Assembly: GCF_027484705.1 (NCBI RefSeq)
Contig: NZ_JAIXSL010000004.1
Location: 56,996 to 120,995, forward strand
Direction: 5' to 3'
DNA from: Flavobacterium sp.
GTDB taxonomy: Bacteria > Bacteroidota > Bacteroidia > Flavobacteriales > Flavobacteriaceae
Length of the DNA stretch: 64,000 nt
Positions 15,309-25,171 of this stretch are shown here, piece after piece. The position numbers and the translations under genes were made by a program. Every line of letters starts with the position of its first letter. Position 1 is the stretch's first letter. The notes under the pieces were generated by a model, which did no database searches, was not told the origin of the DNA, and saw only the letters and a program-made list of their open reading frames with translations.

Positions 15309-16262
15309 CTATTTAATTAAACCTAATTCTTTACCAATATCCTGATACATTTTAGACAACGGTCTTTTGTGCTGCTCTTTTTCCAAGGCATAATTCCCTA
15401 ATATCATTCTGTCAATTTCAGATTTACTAAACTGCAATCCTTTATAAGAACTTAAATATTCTCTATATTTTTTAGAGTACTTTAAATTTCTTTTTATAAT
15501 TAATTCAATAGCATGATCATAGTGTAATTCATATAAATCTTTTAAATTAAAAACTTCTAAATGCCCTGGAATGGATTTTTTAAAATAAACTTCAATCTCG
15601 GATTTTCCAGATAAAGGGTTAATAATTGCTATGTTTTTTATTTTGTGACTTAATTCAAAGTCATTGTAGTTTAATAGGTAAGGATTTGATAAACCTTCAA
15701 TAAATGGGTCTCTCTCTTCTTTAGCTCCGAAACCGTTACAAGGTTTACACGATGGTATTAAATTGAAATAACTTAAACCTAAAATTGGATATTTTGATTT
15801 TGGATAAAAGTGGTCAATTTCTGGTTTAGTTTTTTTGTTTTTACTTGTAGTATATATATAATTTCTATTACAGTAAGGACAAGTATCAATACATACTTTA
15901 TTAATAAATTTCCATTTATCTAATGCTTTTTCATTTTCATAACCATTACTAATAAAAATATTTCTTAATACTATATTATCTCTATGGTTAATATTTATAA
16001 AAGTTGAATTAATCACATTTTGGTGTGAAACAAAATTATTTAATTCAAAAGGACTTTTTGTTATTAATTCTTTTAAAGAATTATTATTTAAGTCACTTAA
16101 TCTCAATAAAATTACTCTTAAGTCTACTGAAACATTATAGGTGTTTGTTTTGTATTTAACACTTCCTTTGTTTAGTATTCTATTGATATGATGTACTATC
16201 AAATCTTTTACATTTTCATAATGTTCCTCTGCAAAAAAATTATTTATTTGTATTGGTATCAT
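15309..16262 (-). CDS. HNH endonuclease, Septu PtuB-like
   Basis: 317 residues. Two CxxC knuckles surround the catalytic core: 'CPYCNRNYI', 'KPEIDHFYPKSKYP' (D-H of the HNH motif), 'LSYFNLIPSCKPCN' (N and second CxxC), about residues 130-185. Its ATG overlaps the end of the ATPase gene by 23 bp, so the two are made together. ATPase plus HNH nuclease is the layout of Septu anti-phage systems, where the nuclease cuts nucleic acid on infection. As the last gene of an operon behind hsdRMS it is part of the same defence unit. An HNH partner of another SMC-like ATPase family is the alternative. Confidence 0.78.
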   Translation of the reverse strand: MIPIQINNFFAEEHYENVKDLIVHHINRILNKGSVKYKTNTYNVSVDLRVILLRLSDLNNNSLKELITKSPFELNNFVSHQNVINSTFININHRDNIVLRNIFISNGYENEKALDKWKFINKVCIDTCPYCNRNYIYTTSKNKKTKPEIDHFYPKSKYPILGLSYFNLIPSCKPCNGFGAKEERDPFIEGLSNPYLLNYNDFELSHKIKNIAIINPLSGKSEIEVYFKKSIPGHLEVFNLKDLYELHYDHAIELIIKRNLKYSKKYREYLSSYKGLQFSKSEIDRMILGNYALEKEQHKRPLSKMYQDIGKELGLIK

Positions 16263-18318
16263 CTTTCAATTTTTTAATTTTTTCCTCAAGTTTTTTAATT
16301 TCTTCGCCCTTAAACTCAGGAAATGCCTCTAAAAACATATCATTAAGTTTTTCACTTAAATACGGTTCTCCAATTTGTTCAATAACTTTTTTGGCAACAA
16401 GAGGTTCGCTTATCCATTCTTTTTTAGAACGTTCGGCATTGTAATTTATATATTCTATAATATCTTGAATTTTGTTTTTTGCGTATTGACCAATTAGTCC
16501 ATCTGAAAGAAAAAAAGAATCTGAAAGAAGATCACTAATATTTGCGCCAAATGTTAATTCATTTTCTTTCCATTGTTCAGGAGAACCATCATTCAATTTT
16601 AACACATTAGTTGCAATGATATCTGACAGAATAAATGGTGAGTGGGTTAAAAAAAGGATATTAATATTAGTTATGTATTCTAGTTGACAATTTTTAATCA
16701 GTAACAATAAATTATTGATATAATTTTTTTGAAAAGTAGGATGAAAATACAATTCAATTTCATCTAAAATCAAATTAACAGAACGATACCTTTTTATTTT
16801 TTTTGAGGTAGAACTTTTATGAACAGAATCAATATTTTTTAGATGGTAAATTATGGAGTTTAACGAATAAATACTCTGTCTTTGACCTGAACTCAGATTT
16901 TTAAACAAGCTTTCATTTGTAAATTCAATTTCACTAAAGAAAATTGGGGGAGGCAAATAATCAATTATATCAGTAAATAACTTCCTTTGTCGTATTGATT
17001 CAACTTTTGTCTCAATCTCGTCAAGTTTAACTTCAAAGTAGCCGTCATATAGTTCGACTTGAAATAAGTTTAATGCCAAAAAGTTTAATGCCTGCCGTAC
17101 TTTTACAGTTACATGGCTCCTGTCTTCATATAACCTCTTAATAAAATCATCAATGAGTTCATTGTCCAGATCAAAGTTGTCTTCTATTTCGTCCTGCTTC
17201 TCAAGTTTAAAATTGAATTCTTCAAAATTGGTATATTTTGAAGGTATTGTGATTAGCTTATTTATCAGATATAACTCAACGATGTTTTGAATATTTACTG
17301 AGTCATGTCCTTTAACAGGGTAATCTGATTCTAAGACTTTATTTTTTCCTTTAGAACCATACATCTTAGTATAAAGAGGTATGATTATTCTTTTTCTGAA
17401 TTTTCGAATAAATTGTTCAGAATATCTTTCTTGATTGCGATTTGATAAAGAGAATAGTCGTTCAATTTTATTCTCATCTCTATAAAAACTAACTTTCGAG
17501 ACTTGTAAATTTGTATCAATTTCTTTGTATTCGTTTATGCTAATAACATTTGCAAGAAACCTAGACCTTGTAAGAAAGGTCTCAATATTAATATCAATTT
17601 TTCCTTCTTCTCTAAATGGATTAACAACAGCAGGCATTTGATAGCCATCATTTTTATGGAAAATCGATTTTATCCAAATTCCGATTTCATTCGTATTAAA
17701 GGAGTAAAGCGAGTAATTTACAATCATAGTATAAAAAAAATCTGCCAATTGGTCACGTCTAGTAATAGTGTTGTAAGATTTTCTGTCAATTGTTGTTATT
17801 CCGTTCTTCTCCGTTTTAATGCAGGCTAATATATTATTTCCATCAATTTTTATAATCTCTACGCTGTCGTTAATTGAGTAATAAAGTTCTGCCTTAAGTC
17901 CGGTTTTAATTCTATCAAGATCTTCTTTAAATCGTATACTCTCAAATTCATTAAAGATAAAATTCTCTTTCTTAACGTATCTGAGTTTATTTGAGACATT
18001 GAAAAGAATATATAATAGCAATTCTGTCAACGCACTTTTTCCTGAACCATTTGCACCAACTATTGCAGAAATATTTACTGATATATTTTTTTCATTACTG
18101 ATTACTGAATATAAATTTTCTAGCGGGTTCGGTTTGACATGAATTTCGGTTACATTGCTGTCGAAGTTAGAATCAGTGAGTAAATCAAAGTTTTCATCAC
18201 CATTTTTAAAAGAGATATTATTGTAGAATTTGTATAGTTGCCCTGCTCTGAGATTTTTTAAAAACCACGGGTCGCAATCCCATAGAGGCCTTATTGCTAA
18301 TAACTTAAATCCACTCAT
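16240..18318 (-). CDS. ABC/SMC-type ATPase, Septu PtuA-like
   Basis: 692 residues. Walker A 'GANGSGKSALTELL' (about 88), a long insertion of about 370 residues with charged helices, the ABC signature 'NLSSGQRQSIYSL', Walker B 'LILDEIELYFHP' and the His switch 'LFLTHSPFILSD', then a charged coiled coil ('GEEIKKLEEKIKKLKDD'). This is the OLD/RecF-like ATPase family used as the sensor-regulator of PtuB. At about 690 residues it is somewhat large for PtuA. It begins 2 bp after hsdS stops, so it is transcribed with the type I restriction genes. Confidence 0.78.
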   Translation of the reverse strand: MSGFKLLAIRPLWDCDPWFLKNLRAGQLYKFYNNISFKNGDENFDLLTDSNFDSNVTEIHVKPNPLENLYSVISNEKNISVNISAIVGANGSGKSALTELLLYILFNVSNKLRYVKKENFIFNEFESIRFKEDLDRIKTGLKAELYYSINDSVEIIKIDGNNILACIKTEKNGITTIDRKSYNTITRRDQLADFFYTMIVNYSLYSFNTNEIGIWIKSIFHKNDGYQMPAVVNPFREEGKIDINIETFLTRSRFLANVISINEYKEIDTNLQVSKVSFYRDENKIERLFSLSNRNQERYSEQFIRKFRKRIIIPLYTKMYGSKGKNKVLESDYPVKGHDSVNIQNIVELYLINKLITIPSKYTNFEEFNFKLEKQDEIEDNFDLDNELIDDFIKRLYEDRSHVTVKVRQALNFLALNLFQVELYDGYFEVKLDEIETKVESIRQRKLFTDIIDYLPPPIFFSEIEFTNESLFKNLSSGQRQSIYSLNSIIYHLKNIDSVHKSSTSKKIKRYRSVNLILDEIELYFHPTFQKNYINNLLLLIKNCQLEYITNINILFLTHSPFILSDIIATNVLKLNDGSPEQWKENELTFGANISDLLSDSFFLSDGLIGQYAKNKIQDIIEYINYNAERSKKEWISEPLVAKKVIEQIGEPYLSEKLNDMFLEAFPEFKGEEIKKLEEKIKKLKDDTNTNK

Positions 18319-18320
18319 CC

Positions 18321-19619
18321 CTAATTCTTTTTATATTCAACACTATTCTCCGCAACCATCCCCAACTCATTCTCAACCTCCCCAACACTAATTTGCCCAT
18401 TCATTAGCATAGGCAACAACCAATCACGGAGTGACGCTAGTTCTTGGTTTTGTTTGAGATTCTTTAAAATCAATTTGAAATGAGAATTTGCTGTTTTGTA
18501 GAATTTTTCAGTTAATTCATCTTCAGGGATAACAAAATAGAGTTCTTTAATTTTATCCTGTGACAAATTATCTCTTGCTGAGCCTGAACTTAGATTTATT
18601 AAATAATCATACAATTGGTGTAAACCAAATTTTAAATATGGAATCAATTTTTTATCTTTTGGCATAATTCCACAAACTGCTTGATTAGTTGAGGCTTCAA
18701 TATCAATTAAACTGACCTGACCTGCTGTTGCACCGTACATGGCCATTAAAATTGTTCCTTTTTTAAATAGCTTTGCACTTGAATTTTCTAGGCCTTTTGG
18801 AGTAATAAATTTCTTTGATGAAATAATAAAAGATGCATTTACTTCTCCACTATTAATCCAGGGAATAGTTCCGTTTTCGAAATATTCTTTTTTAGACTTC
18901 AAAGGAGTTCCACCTGAGCCTGTTTCTGCAATATCTTTGATTCTTTTAACCTCCCAACCCTCAGGAATTTCTCTCTTTAACTCTTCATTCCAAACCATTT
19001 TACCACCACTGGTTTTATAAGGTTTACCATTAGCATCAGGAAAATCAAACTGCACAAACCAATAATCATAAAGCGTTTTGGTCATTGCTTCTAGCTCAGC
19101 ATTAACTTTGTTGTTGAGTTCGATTTTGGCATCTAATGAACTAAGAATTTTAGAGATTCCTTGCCAAATATTTTTTTCTGGTACAGGGACTTCAAAATCT
19201 TGAATAGATTTTAGTGATAGATTTTTAATTGTAGAACCAGTTGCGACATTATAAAAATGTTCTTGAACTCCTGGTAATTGAAAATAATAGTAATAAAATT
19301 TATTAATACTTGTTTTAAAATTTAAGTAGGCAGCACTTTTTCCCAACATAACCTTTTCGTTATTAAAAAAAGCCATACTGCCTAAAGTACCATTGATGGA
19401 AAGTAAAAGAGTATTTACATTTAGTTCAATAAAATTTTTTGACAATTCTTCTGAAGTTACCTTTTTAGTATTTTCATTAATCTCAATTTTCCCATTTTTT
19501 AAGTTATTTCCATTAATAAAGTAAATATCTGAATCTTCAGAATATTCAGGTGTACCATGTAATCCATCGCCAATTCTAAAACATAATTTTGATAACTTTT
19601 CGTATTTCCAATTATTCAT
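18321..19619 (-). CDS. hsdS: Type I restriction specificity subunit HsdS
   Basis: 432 residues with two target-recognition domains, each followed by a conserved helix. The first helix region is 'GISKILSSLDAKIELNNKVN' then 'TKTLYDYWFVQFDFP'; the second is near 'LKQNQELASLRDWLLPMLMN'. Each TRD reads half of a bipartite DNA target and the helices set the spacer. The start 'MNNWKYEKLSKLC' overlaps the end of hsdM by 8 bp. It is complete, with no sign of inverted hsdS fragments nearby, so no shufflon is visible. Confidence 0.92.
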   Translation of the reverse strand: MNNWKYEKLSKLCFRIGDGLHGTPEYSEDSDIYFINGNNLKNGKIEINENTKKVTSEELSKNFIELNVNTLLLSINGTLGSMAFFNNEKVMLGKSAAYLNFKTSINKFYYYYFQLPGVQEHFYNVATGSTIKNLSLKSIQDFEVPVPEKNIWQGISKILSSLDAKIELNNKVNAELEAMTKTLYDYWFVQFDFPDANGKPYKTSGGKMVWNEELKREIPEGWEVKRIKDIAETGSGGTPLKSKKEYFENGTIPWINSGEVNASFIISSKKFITPKGLENSSAKLFKKGTILMAMYGATAGQVSLIDIEASTNQAVCGIMPKDKKLIPYLKFGLHQLYDYLINLSSGSARDNLSQDKIKELYFVIPEDELTEKFYKTANSHFKLILKNLKQNQELASLRDWLLPMLMNGQISVGEVENELGMVAENSVEYKKN

Positions 19620-21234
19620 ACTTTACAGTTTTCAAATTATTCTGAATCTCTTTTTCCAACGATTTACTTTCAGCAAATAATTCACTTAAATTACTTTCAA
19701 AAGCTTTCATCTTACTAGCAAATTCAGCAGGAGTGATATCCGTATATTCAATTTTTACTTCAAAATATTGCCCGGCACTCAAGCTGTAATTTTTGGCAAT
19801 AATGTCTTCATAACTCACTACTATCGAAAAATCATCAATCGCCGTTTTGGTGTTAAAGGTTTTAATAATTTTATCTTCTTCCTCTGTAGATAAAAGTGTT
19901 TTTTGGTTTTTACCTTCTTTTACTGTAGTTCCTAGTTTAGAAGCGTCAATCAGCACAACATCGCCTTTGTTTTGCTTGTCTAAAAAGATAATAGAAACGT
20001 TAGTTCCTGTAGTGGCAAAAATATTACTGGGCATACTCACCACACCTGCTAACATTTTATCGGCTACCATTCTTTCTCTAATCTTTTTGTCAATACCACT
20101 TTGTGCCGTTATAAATCCTGTGGGTACTACAATAGCCGCTTTTCCGTTGGGTTTTAACGAATACATAATGTGTTGCAAAAACATCAAATAAATCGCCATG
20201 CTTTCTTTCTTAGCAGCAGGTATATTCGGTATTCCGGCAAAAAAGCGTTCGTGGTTTTCTTTGGTGTCTAAATCGGCACTAAAATCTGAAAAGTCTAATT
20301 TAAACGGTGGGTTACTCACAATGTAATCAAACTGCTGCAAGCGTCCGTTTTTGTCTTTGTGAAATGGTTCTAATATGGTATTGCCTTTTACTACATTGGG
20401 TATTGAATGCACCAAATCGTTTAGGATTAAATTTAGGCGCAATAGGTTAGAGGACTTCTGCGAAATATCCTGAGTATAGATCGTGCATTTGTCTTCTCCA
20501 ATCTGGTGGGCTAAATTCATCAACAATGTTCCCGAACCTGCAGAAGGATCATAACAAGTTACATTGCTTACCTTTTCATGCACCAAGCAACGCGCCATGA
20601 TTTTAGCAACGGCATGTGGCGTAAAGTATTCGGCGTATTTTCCGCCGCTGTTGGTGTTGTAATCTTTGATTAAGTACTCAAATATCTTCGCGTAAAAATC
20701 AAACTTCTCATGGAAGATATTCTCAAAACTAAAGTGTATTAGTTTGTTGATAATTGCCCTGCAAAAGTCATCGCGTTTATCGGTTACGTATTTACTGATG
20801 TTTTCAAACAGTACTATTTTTTCGCCACCTTCTGTAATTACCGAGAAAATGTCGCTGTTCTCTTTAGCGATATCCAACAAGGTGTTGTCAAAAATGTCGG
20901 CAAACTTAGGTTCGTTTTGTTTTTCAAATAAAGTCGATATAAATTGTGAAGGCTGAATCCGCGCCGTGCTTTCGCTCATTTGCATCATCAGCATTTCGTA
21001 GTCATTCTCGTTATAGCTTTTTAATACGGTTTCCCAATTGTCGGCTTCGGCAATTTTTTTGTCTAGCTTTTTTACTTCATGAACAAACTTATCGTTCAGG
21101 AATTTATATAGAAATACTTGGGTAATAATTTTAAATTCATTGCCATCGTTTCCCAAACCATAATTGGCACAAACGCTTTTTAAATCGTCAATGAGTGCTT
21201 CGGTTTGTTTCTCGAAATTTTTTGTGGTGGTCAT
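19612..21234 (-). CDS. hsdM: Type I restriction modification methyltransferase HsdM
   Basis: 540 residues. N6-adenine methyltransferase subunit. The N-terminal helical domain ('LIDDLKSVCANYGLGNDG') is followed by the SAM site 'DPSAGSGTLLMN' and the catalytic 'FDYIVSNPPF'. The FTP motif is in 'YAEYFTPHAVAKIM'. Length is normal. It starts 19 bp after the hsdR stop and overlaps hsdS, so R-M-S form one transcript. Confidence 0.94.
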   Translation of the reverse strand: MTTTKNFEKQTEALIDDLKSVCANYGLGNDGNEFKIITQVFLYKFLNDKFVHEVKKLDKKIAEADNWETVLKSYNENDYEMLMMQMSESTARIQPSQFISTLFEKQNEPKFADIFDNTLLDIAKENSDIFSVITEGGEKIVLFENISKYVTDKRDDFCRAIINKLIHFSFENIFHEKFDFYAKIFEYLIKDYNTNSGGKYAEYFTPHAVAKIMARCLVHEKVSNVTCYDPSAGSGTLLMNLAHQIGEDKCTIYTQDISQKSSNLLRLNLILNDLVHSIPNVVKGNTILEPFHKDKNGRLQQFDYIVSNPPFKLDFSDFSADLDTKENHERFFAGIPNIPAAKKESMAIYLMFLQHIMYSLKPNGKAAIVVPTGFITAQSGIDKKIRERMVADKMLAGVVSMPSNIFATTGTNVSIIFLDKQNKGDVVLIDASKLGTTVKEGKNQKTLLSTEEEDKIIKTFNTKTAIDDFSIVVSYEDIIAKNYSLSAGQYFEVKIEYTDITPAEFASKMKAFESNLSELFAESKSLEKEIQNNLKTVKYE

Positions 21235-21253
21235 TTTTGTTTTTTAATTATTG

Positions 21254-24200
21254 TTAGGCAACCCTGCCGTAAAATTCGTTCATGTATTCTTTTACTATCA
21301 ATCCGTTGATGCGTTTGGTTGCAGCAGCGTCAATTTCTATGTGTTGTTTGTTTTTAAATTGGTCAATGACTAGGCGCATCATCATACGTTCTACAAAACT
21401 TTCATTTTCTAAAAGCTTGGAGTTTTGCAGTATTTGGTTATCGACTTCTTTTTTCAATCCTTGTAAAGCCTCAAACAATTTACTCTCACTGTCGGTTAAT
21501 GGGTCTTTTTCCATCAAGCGTTTGTGCAGGCGCGCATATTTTTCGTCGTTGTCGTATTTGGCTTTAAGCAATTGGTTTTTGCGTTCGAGTTCTTTGGCTT
21601 GCGCGTATATTTTTTCCAAAGCAGCAATATTGCTTTCCATTTCTTCTTTGGTTACCTCATTGAGGTTCTTCTTTTTAAACAAGCGCTCCAATTCTTCTCT
21701 TAGTGAAATAAATTCGGGTGCTTTTTGGTCGAAATTGCCGCCTAGCATTTCACGTGTTCTTTGAAGAATATCTTTCAATTGGTCGGCCAATATCATTTCT
21801 TCTTCTTTTACTTTTACAAAAGCAAACAACACGTCTTCTAGAGCAATATTTAACAAATTGGTTGTGTCTACATTGGTTTCTAACGCTATTTTAGTGTTAA
21901 TCAGTGCCAAGTGATTATTGGCTTCTCGTGACAGCACTGTTAGTTTATGAAAATCAAGTTGGTCTAATAATTCGTAATTTCCTGAAAGACGGATTAAGTT
22001 GTAAAGACTTTTTGCATTGTTAAGCACACGCGCAATTTTTAGAACCTCGTTCCGGTCTTGAATCTGGGTAATTTGCTGCGAGAAAATTTCAGCGTTTCTC
22101 GTATCGAAATGAAATAGCACTTCTTTAATTTCATCTATTTCCGTTTTTATTTCTTCTGCGGATTTGAATAGATTGGAGTAATGCTCCATTTCATCGCCCA
22201 ATTCCGATTGCAGCTCTCTGAAATAATCCTGATTGGTTTTATCAAACTCTTTTTGAATATCAGCAAAATCAACTACATAACCATAGCGAAAGTCTTTGTA
22301 AGTTCTATTTACCCTTGTTAGGGTTTGCAATAAATTATGTGCTTTTACAACGCGTCCGATGTATAATTTTTTCAATCGGGGCGCATCAAAACCAGTCAGC
22401 AGCATATTGAAGACAAACAGAAAATCTATTTTGCCGTCTTTAAAATCCTCAACTTGATCCTTGCGGTCTTGTTTCGTTCCGATATCGTGCAGAATCAAAG
22501 CAGCAGTTTTTACCTTACTGTCGTTTTTCTTTTGATTGCCATAGCTTTTATTGGGTTCAGCAGCTATTGCAATAGGTTCTTCGACAGCCTTTTCTTCATA
22601 TTTAGATTGAAAGATTTCATACATCATTTTGGCTTGTTCTGACGAATCGCAAACCACCATGCCACCAATAGAATTATCATTCATGGTTATTCTGGCATTC
22701 TCAAAATCCTGAACGATATAATCCAACATCGGTTCAACAAATTTATGGTGCGCATAAACTTGTTTTCGGTCACCATGTCCTTTTAGAATTTCAATTTCTT
22801 CTAAAGCTTTTTTCAGCGTTAATTTATAACTGGTTTCAATTTCTTCCCGAATCAAGCGTAAGGTATAACCATCAGCAATCGATGAATTGTAATAGTATTT
22901 GTGAATATAGCCACCAAATAACGCTTTAGAATTATAATCATCACCTAATAATGGCGTTCCCGTTAGTCCGATTTTTATGGCATTACTATCTGATTCATTC
23001 AGGTTGGCTAAGAAACTTCCTTTGGGATTATAACTACGATGCACTTCATCTAAAAAGTATACACGCTGAATGTTCAACTGATAATCCATATTTTTTATAA
23101 CATTCGGATCGTCTTCAAATTTTTGAATATTGACAACTGTAATTTCCGGCTTTCCGGAATTATTATGAATTACACTTGTAGACTTAATGTCTTTTGCAAA
23201 AGCATCTCTTGAATTAATTTCGTGAACCACAAGACCACGGCTTTTAAACTCTTTCGCCGATTGCGTCAGTAAATCAATTCGATCAACTATAAAATAAAAT
23301 TTAGGAATGATACCTTTCTTCTGATAATAATCAGTTAAGTACTTTACGTTGTAATAAGCCAAAGCTGTTTTACCACTGCCTTGGGTGTGCCAAATAATTC
23401 CTTTTTTGATTCCATCCTCCAGTTTTGCTTCAATGGCCTTGGTAGCAAAAAGTTGCGGATAACGCATGATGTGTTTTTCCAATCCTTTACTGCCTTTCAC
23501 ATAAGCAAAGGCATATTGCAACATAAATTGCAAACGTTCTTTTTGAAATAACGACGTGCAAATTCGGTTAGTAGGTGAATTTGGATTTTTATTCGTGATA
23601 AATTCAGGGGCATTTTTAATTCCGACTAAATTGGTGTCTTTTAAAACATTTGTTTCAAGCTCGTCATCTATATCAATAAGCAATACGTCTAAAGAAAATT
23701 TTTCTTCTTCTCTGAAATAATTAAAGCTAGGTTTATGATAAGAAGAGGTAGAGTAGAAGGCTCCTTCTATAGGTTGTGGTGACGAATTATCATATTCCAT
23801 GTTGTTAGAGAACACCATCAACTGAGTAATATTAATGAACTTCCGGAACTTCTTATTTTGAAACCGACGTTCCATTCGCTTATGTTCCGCCAAAACACCA
23901 TCTTGATTATTAGGTTTTTTAACCTCAATAAAAACCAGCGGTATTCCATTGATCAATAACGTAATATCGGGTCTGAATTCTTCTTCGTCCTTTTTACAAG
24001 GCAATTCAGTCACAACATTAAAAGTATTGTTATTGAAATTCTCAAAATCTATCAAACGAATTCCAGATTGGCTGGTAAGCTTTTCATAAAAGGCTTTTCC
24101 TAAATCTTCATTTTCCAAAGTAAGTGCTACTTCATCATAGAAACGGGAAACATCGCTATTACTTAACTCAGGATTCAGCCTCTTAACACTTTCGTTAAAG

Positions 24201-24325
24201 ATGTCAGTAAAAATATTGGTATTCTCATCCCATAGCTGACCTGACAACGATAAGTACTTATACCCTAATCGCATAAGGTGCAGTATAGCAGGTATTTTTA
24301 CACGAGAGTCTTCGTTAAAAGCCAT
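21254..24325 (-). CDS. hsdR: Type I restriction endonuclease HsdR
   Basis: 1023 residues, normal length. Domain order: N-terminal PD-(D/E)xK nuclease ('FRPDITLLINGIPLVFIEVKKP', D and ExK at about residues 120-140), SF2 translocase with Walker A 'HTQGSGKTALAYY', motif II 'LDEVHRSYNP' and motif VI 'LLQTLTRVNRTYKDF', then a long helical C-terminus that docks on the methylase. It cuts unmodified DNA after ATP-driven translocation. First gene of the hsdR-hsdM-hsdS-ATPase-HNH operon. Confidence 0.95.
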   Translation of the reverse strand: MAFNEDSRVKIPAILHLMRLGYKYLSLSGQLWDENTNIFTDIFNESVKRLNPELSNSDVSRFYDEVALTLENEDLGKAFYEKLTSQSGIRLIDFENFNNNTFNVVTELPCKKDEEEFRPDITLLINGIPLVFIEVKKPNNQDGVLAEHKRMERRFQNKKFRKFINITQLMVFSNNMEYDNSSPQPIEGAFYSTSSYHKPSFNYFREEEKFSLDVLLIDIDDELETNVLKDTNLVGIKNAPEFITNKNPNSPTNRICTSLFQKERLQFMLQYAFAYVKGSKGLEKHIMRYPQLFATKAIEAKLEDGIKKGIIWHTQGSGKTALAYYNVKYLTDYYQKKGIIPKFYFIVDRIDLLTQSAKEFKSRGLVVHEINSRDAFAKDIKSTSVIHNNSGKPEITVVNIQKFEDDPNVIKNMDYQLNIQRVYFLDEVHRSYNPKGSFLANLNESDSNAIKIGLTGTPLLGDDYNSKALFGGYIHKYYYNSSIADGYTLRLIREEIETSYKLTLKKALEEIEILKGHGDRKQVYAHHKFVEPMLDYIVQDFENARITMNDNSIGGMVVCDSSEQAKMMYEIFQSKYEEKAVEEPIAIAAEPNKSYGNQKKNDSKVKTAALILHDIGTKQDRKDQVEDFKDGKIDFLFVFNMLLTGFDAPRLKKLYIGRVVKAHNLLQTLTRVNRTYKDFRYGYVVDFADIQKEFDKTNQDYFRELQSELGDEMEHYSNLFKSAEEIKTEIDEIKEVLFHFDTRNAEIFSQQITQIQDRNEVLKIARVLNNAKSLYNLIRLSGNYELLDQLDFHKLTVLSREANNHLALINTKIALETNVDTTNLLNIALEDVLFAFVKVKEEEMILADQLKDILQRTREMLGGNFDQKAPEFISLREELERLFKKKNLNEVTKEEMESNIAALEKIYAQAKELERKNQLLKAKYDNDEKYARLHKRLMEKDPLTDSESKLFEALQGLKKEVDNQILQNSKLLENESFVERMMMRLVIDQFKNKQHIEIDAAATKRINGLIVKEYMNEFYGRVA

Positions 24326-24363
24326 AGGCTAATTATTATAAAAATTTGAATCCGTAGTTTCAC

Positions 24364-24394
24364 CAAACATACCAATAAATACCCACACCAACAA
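24364..24394 (-). promoter_or_regulatory. Bacteroidetes-type promoter of the hsd operon
   Basis: Minus strand: TTG, 20 bases, then TATGTTTG, matching TAnnTTTG. It lies about 40 bp upstream of the hsdR start and is the only candidate I found before the five-gene operon. The -33 element is partial. Confidence 0.45.
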
Positions 24395-24524
24395 TAGTAT
24401 TTACACGGATTTTGAAAGGTGTTTTTACCGCGTTAATACGTAAAATCAATAAAGATTATTGATTCCGCAAACAAAACGCCATTAATGAACGATTAACCCA
24501 ACCCACCGCAAGCCCCGTCTTATT

Positions 24525-24837
24525 ATTTTCTTCGTCGTAAATCACCCAATGCATTTTGCGCGTTGGCTTTAGGGAGTGACCGCGGAGTTGAGGAGCCCGC
24601 GACGAACGGCTGCGGTCGCGATAGGGAAAATGGATTGGGATGATTTACAGAATAAAATAATCAGACTTGATTTTTTGTTTCTTTTGTATCAAGACAAAAG
24701 AAAGCCATTAGCACAACAATTACATAAACACAAAAATCAAAGACTTGATTTTTTGTTTCTTTTAGCTCACCATGGTATTATTTGTCAGTGGTGTTCGCTG
24801 AATCTCCTTCGTCGATTTGTATCAAGACAAAAGAAAG
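24525..24837 (-). repeat. Right inverted repeat of the restriction/Septu island
   Basis: Reverse complement of 14804-15095. It shares CGTCGTAAATCAC, GCATTTTGCGCG, TTTAGGGAGTGACC, CGACGAACGGCTG, and then TCAGTGGTGTTCGCTGAATC and GTCGATTTGTATCAAGACAA with the left arm. This arm has an extra internal copy of the ACTTGATTTTTTGTTTCTTT segment (about 24665 and 24743), so it is about 75 bp longer in the middle. Confidence 0.8.
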
Positions 24838-25171
24838 AAACGTCATTGTTTAAGAAAAATTTCTCGCCGAACCTCCAGCGTCAAATTACATCAAGACAAA
24901 AGAAAGTCATGAGTACAATAAAACCAAAACAAATTTAAAAACAAAAATCCTAAGCAGTGCAAAACCGATCAACATTCTATAATTTAACACCATTTCATTA
25001 CTTTTAATACATTTGACACACTATATCTTTCGCCACTTTTGTTTCCGACTACGCCTTACCATGCGTTGCTTAAAGACGATAAGATATAAAGACATGACGC
25101 TCTGGATTTTTTACACAAATCTTGCGTCTATTTGATTGTAACCACGTCATCCTATTTATAATTCCAAACAA
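24838..25171. other. Intergenic region before the sigma factor
   Basis: No gene. A further copy of ATCAAGACAAAAGAAAG is at about 24890. The last 60 bp have a TTTG (about 25131) and an AT-rich TATTTATAAT, a possible but imperfect promoter for the sigma-factor gene. Confidence 0.4.

Noticed and set aside
18321-19619. Phase-variable hsdS inversion system
   Set aside because: Only one complete hsdS and no inverted partial copy or recombinase gene in the island.
24576-24938. Plus-strand ORF of 120 residues
   Set aside because: Made entirely from the right inverted repeat and its duplicated motifs; repetitive low-complexity translation.
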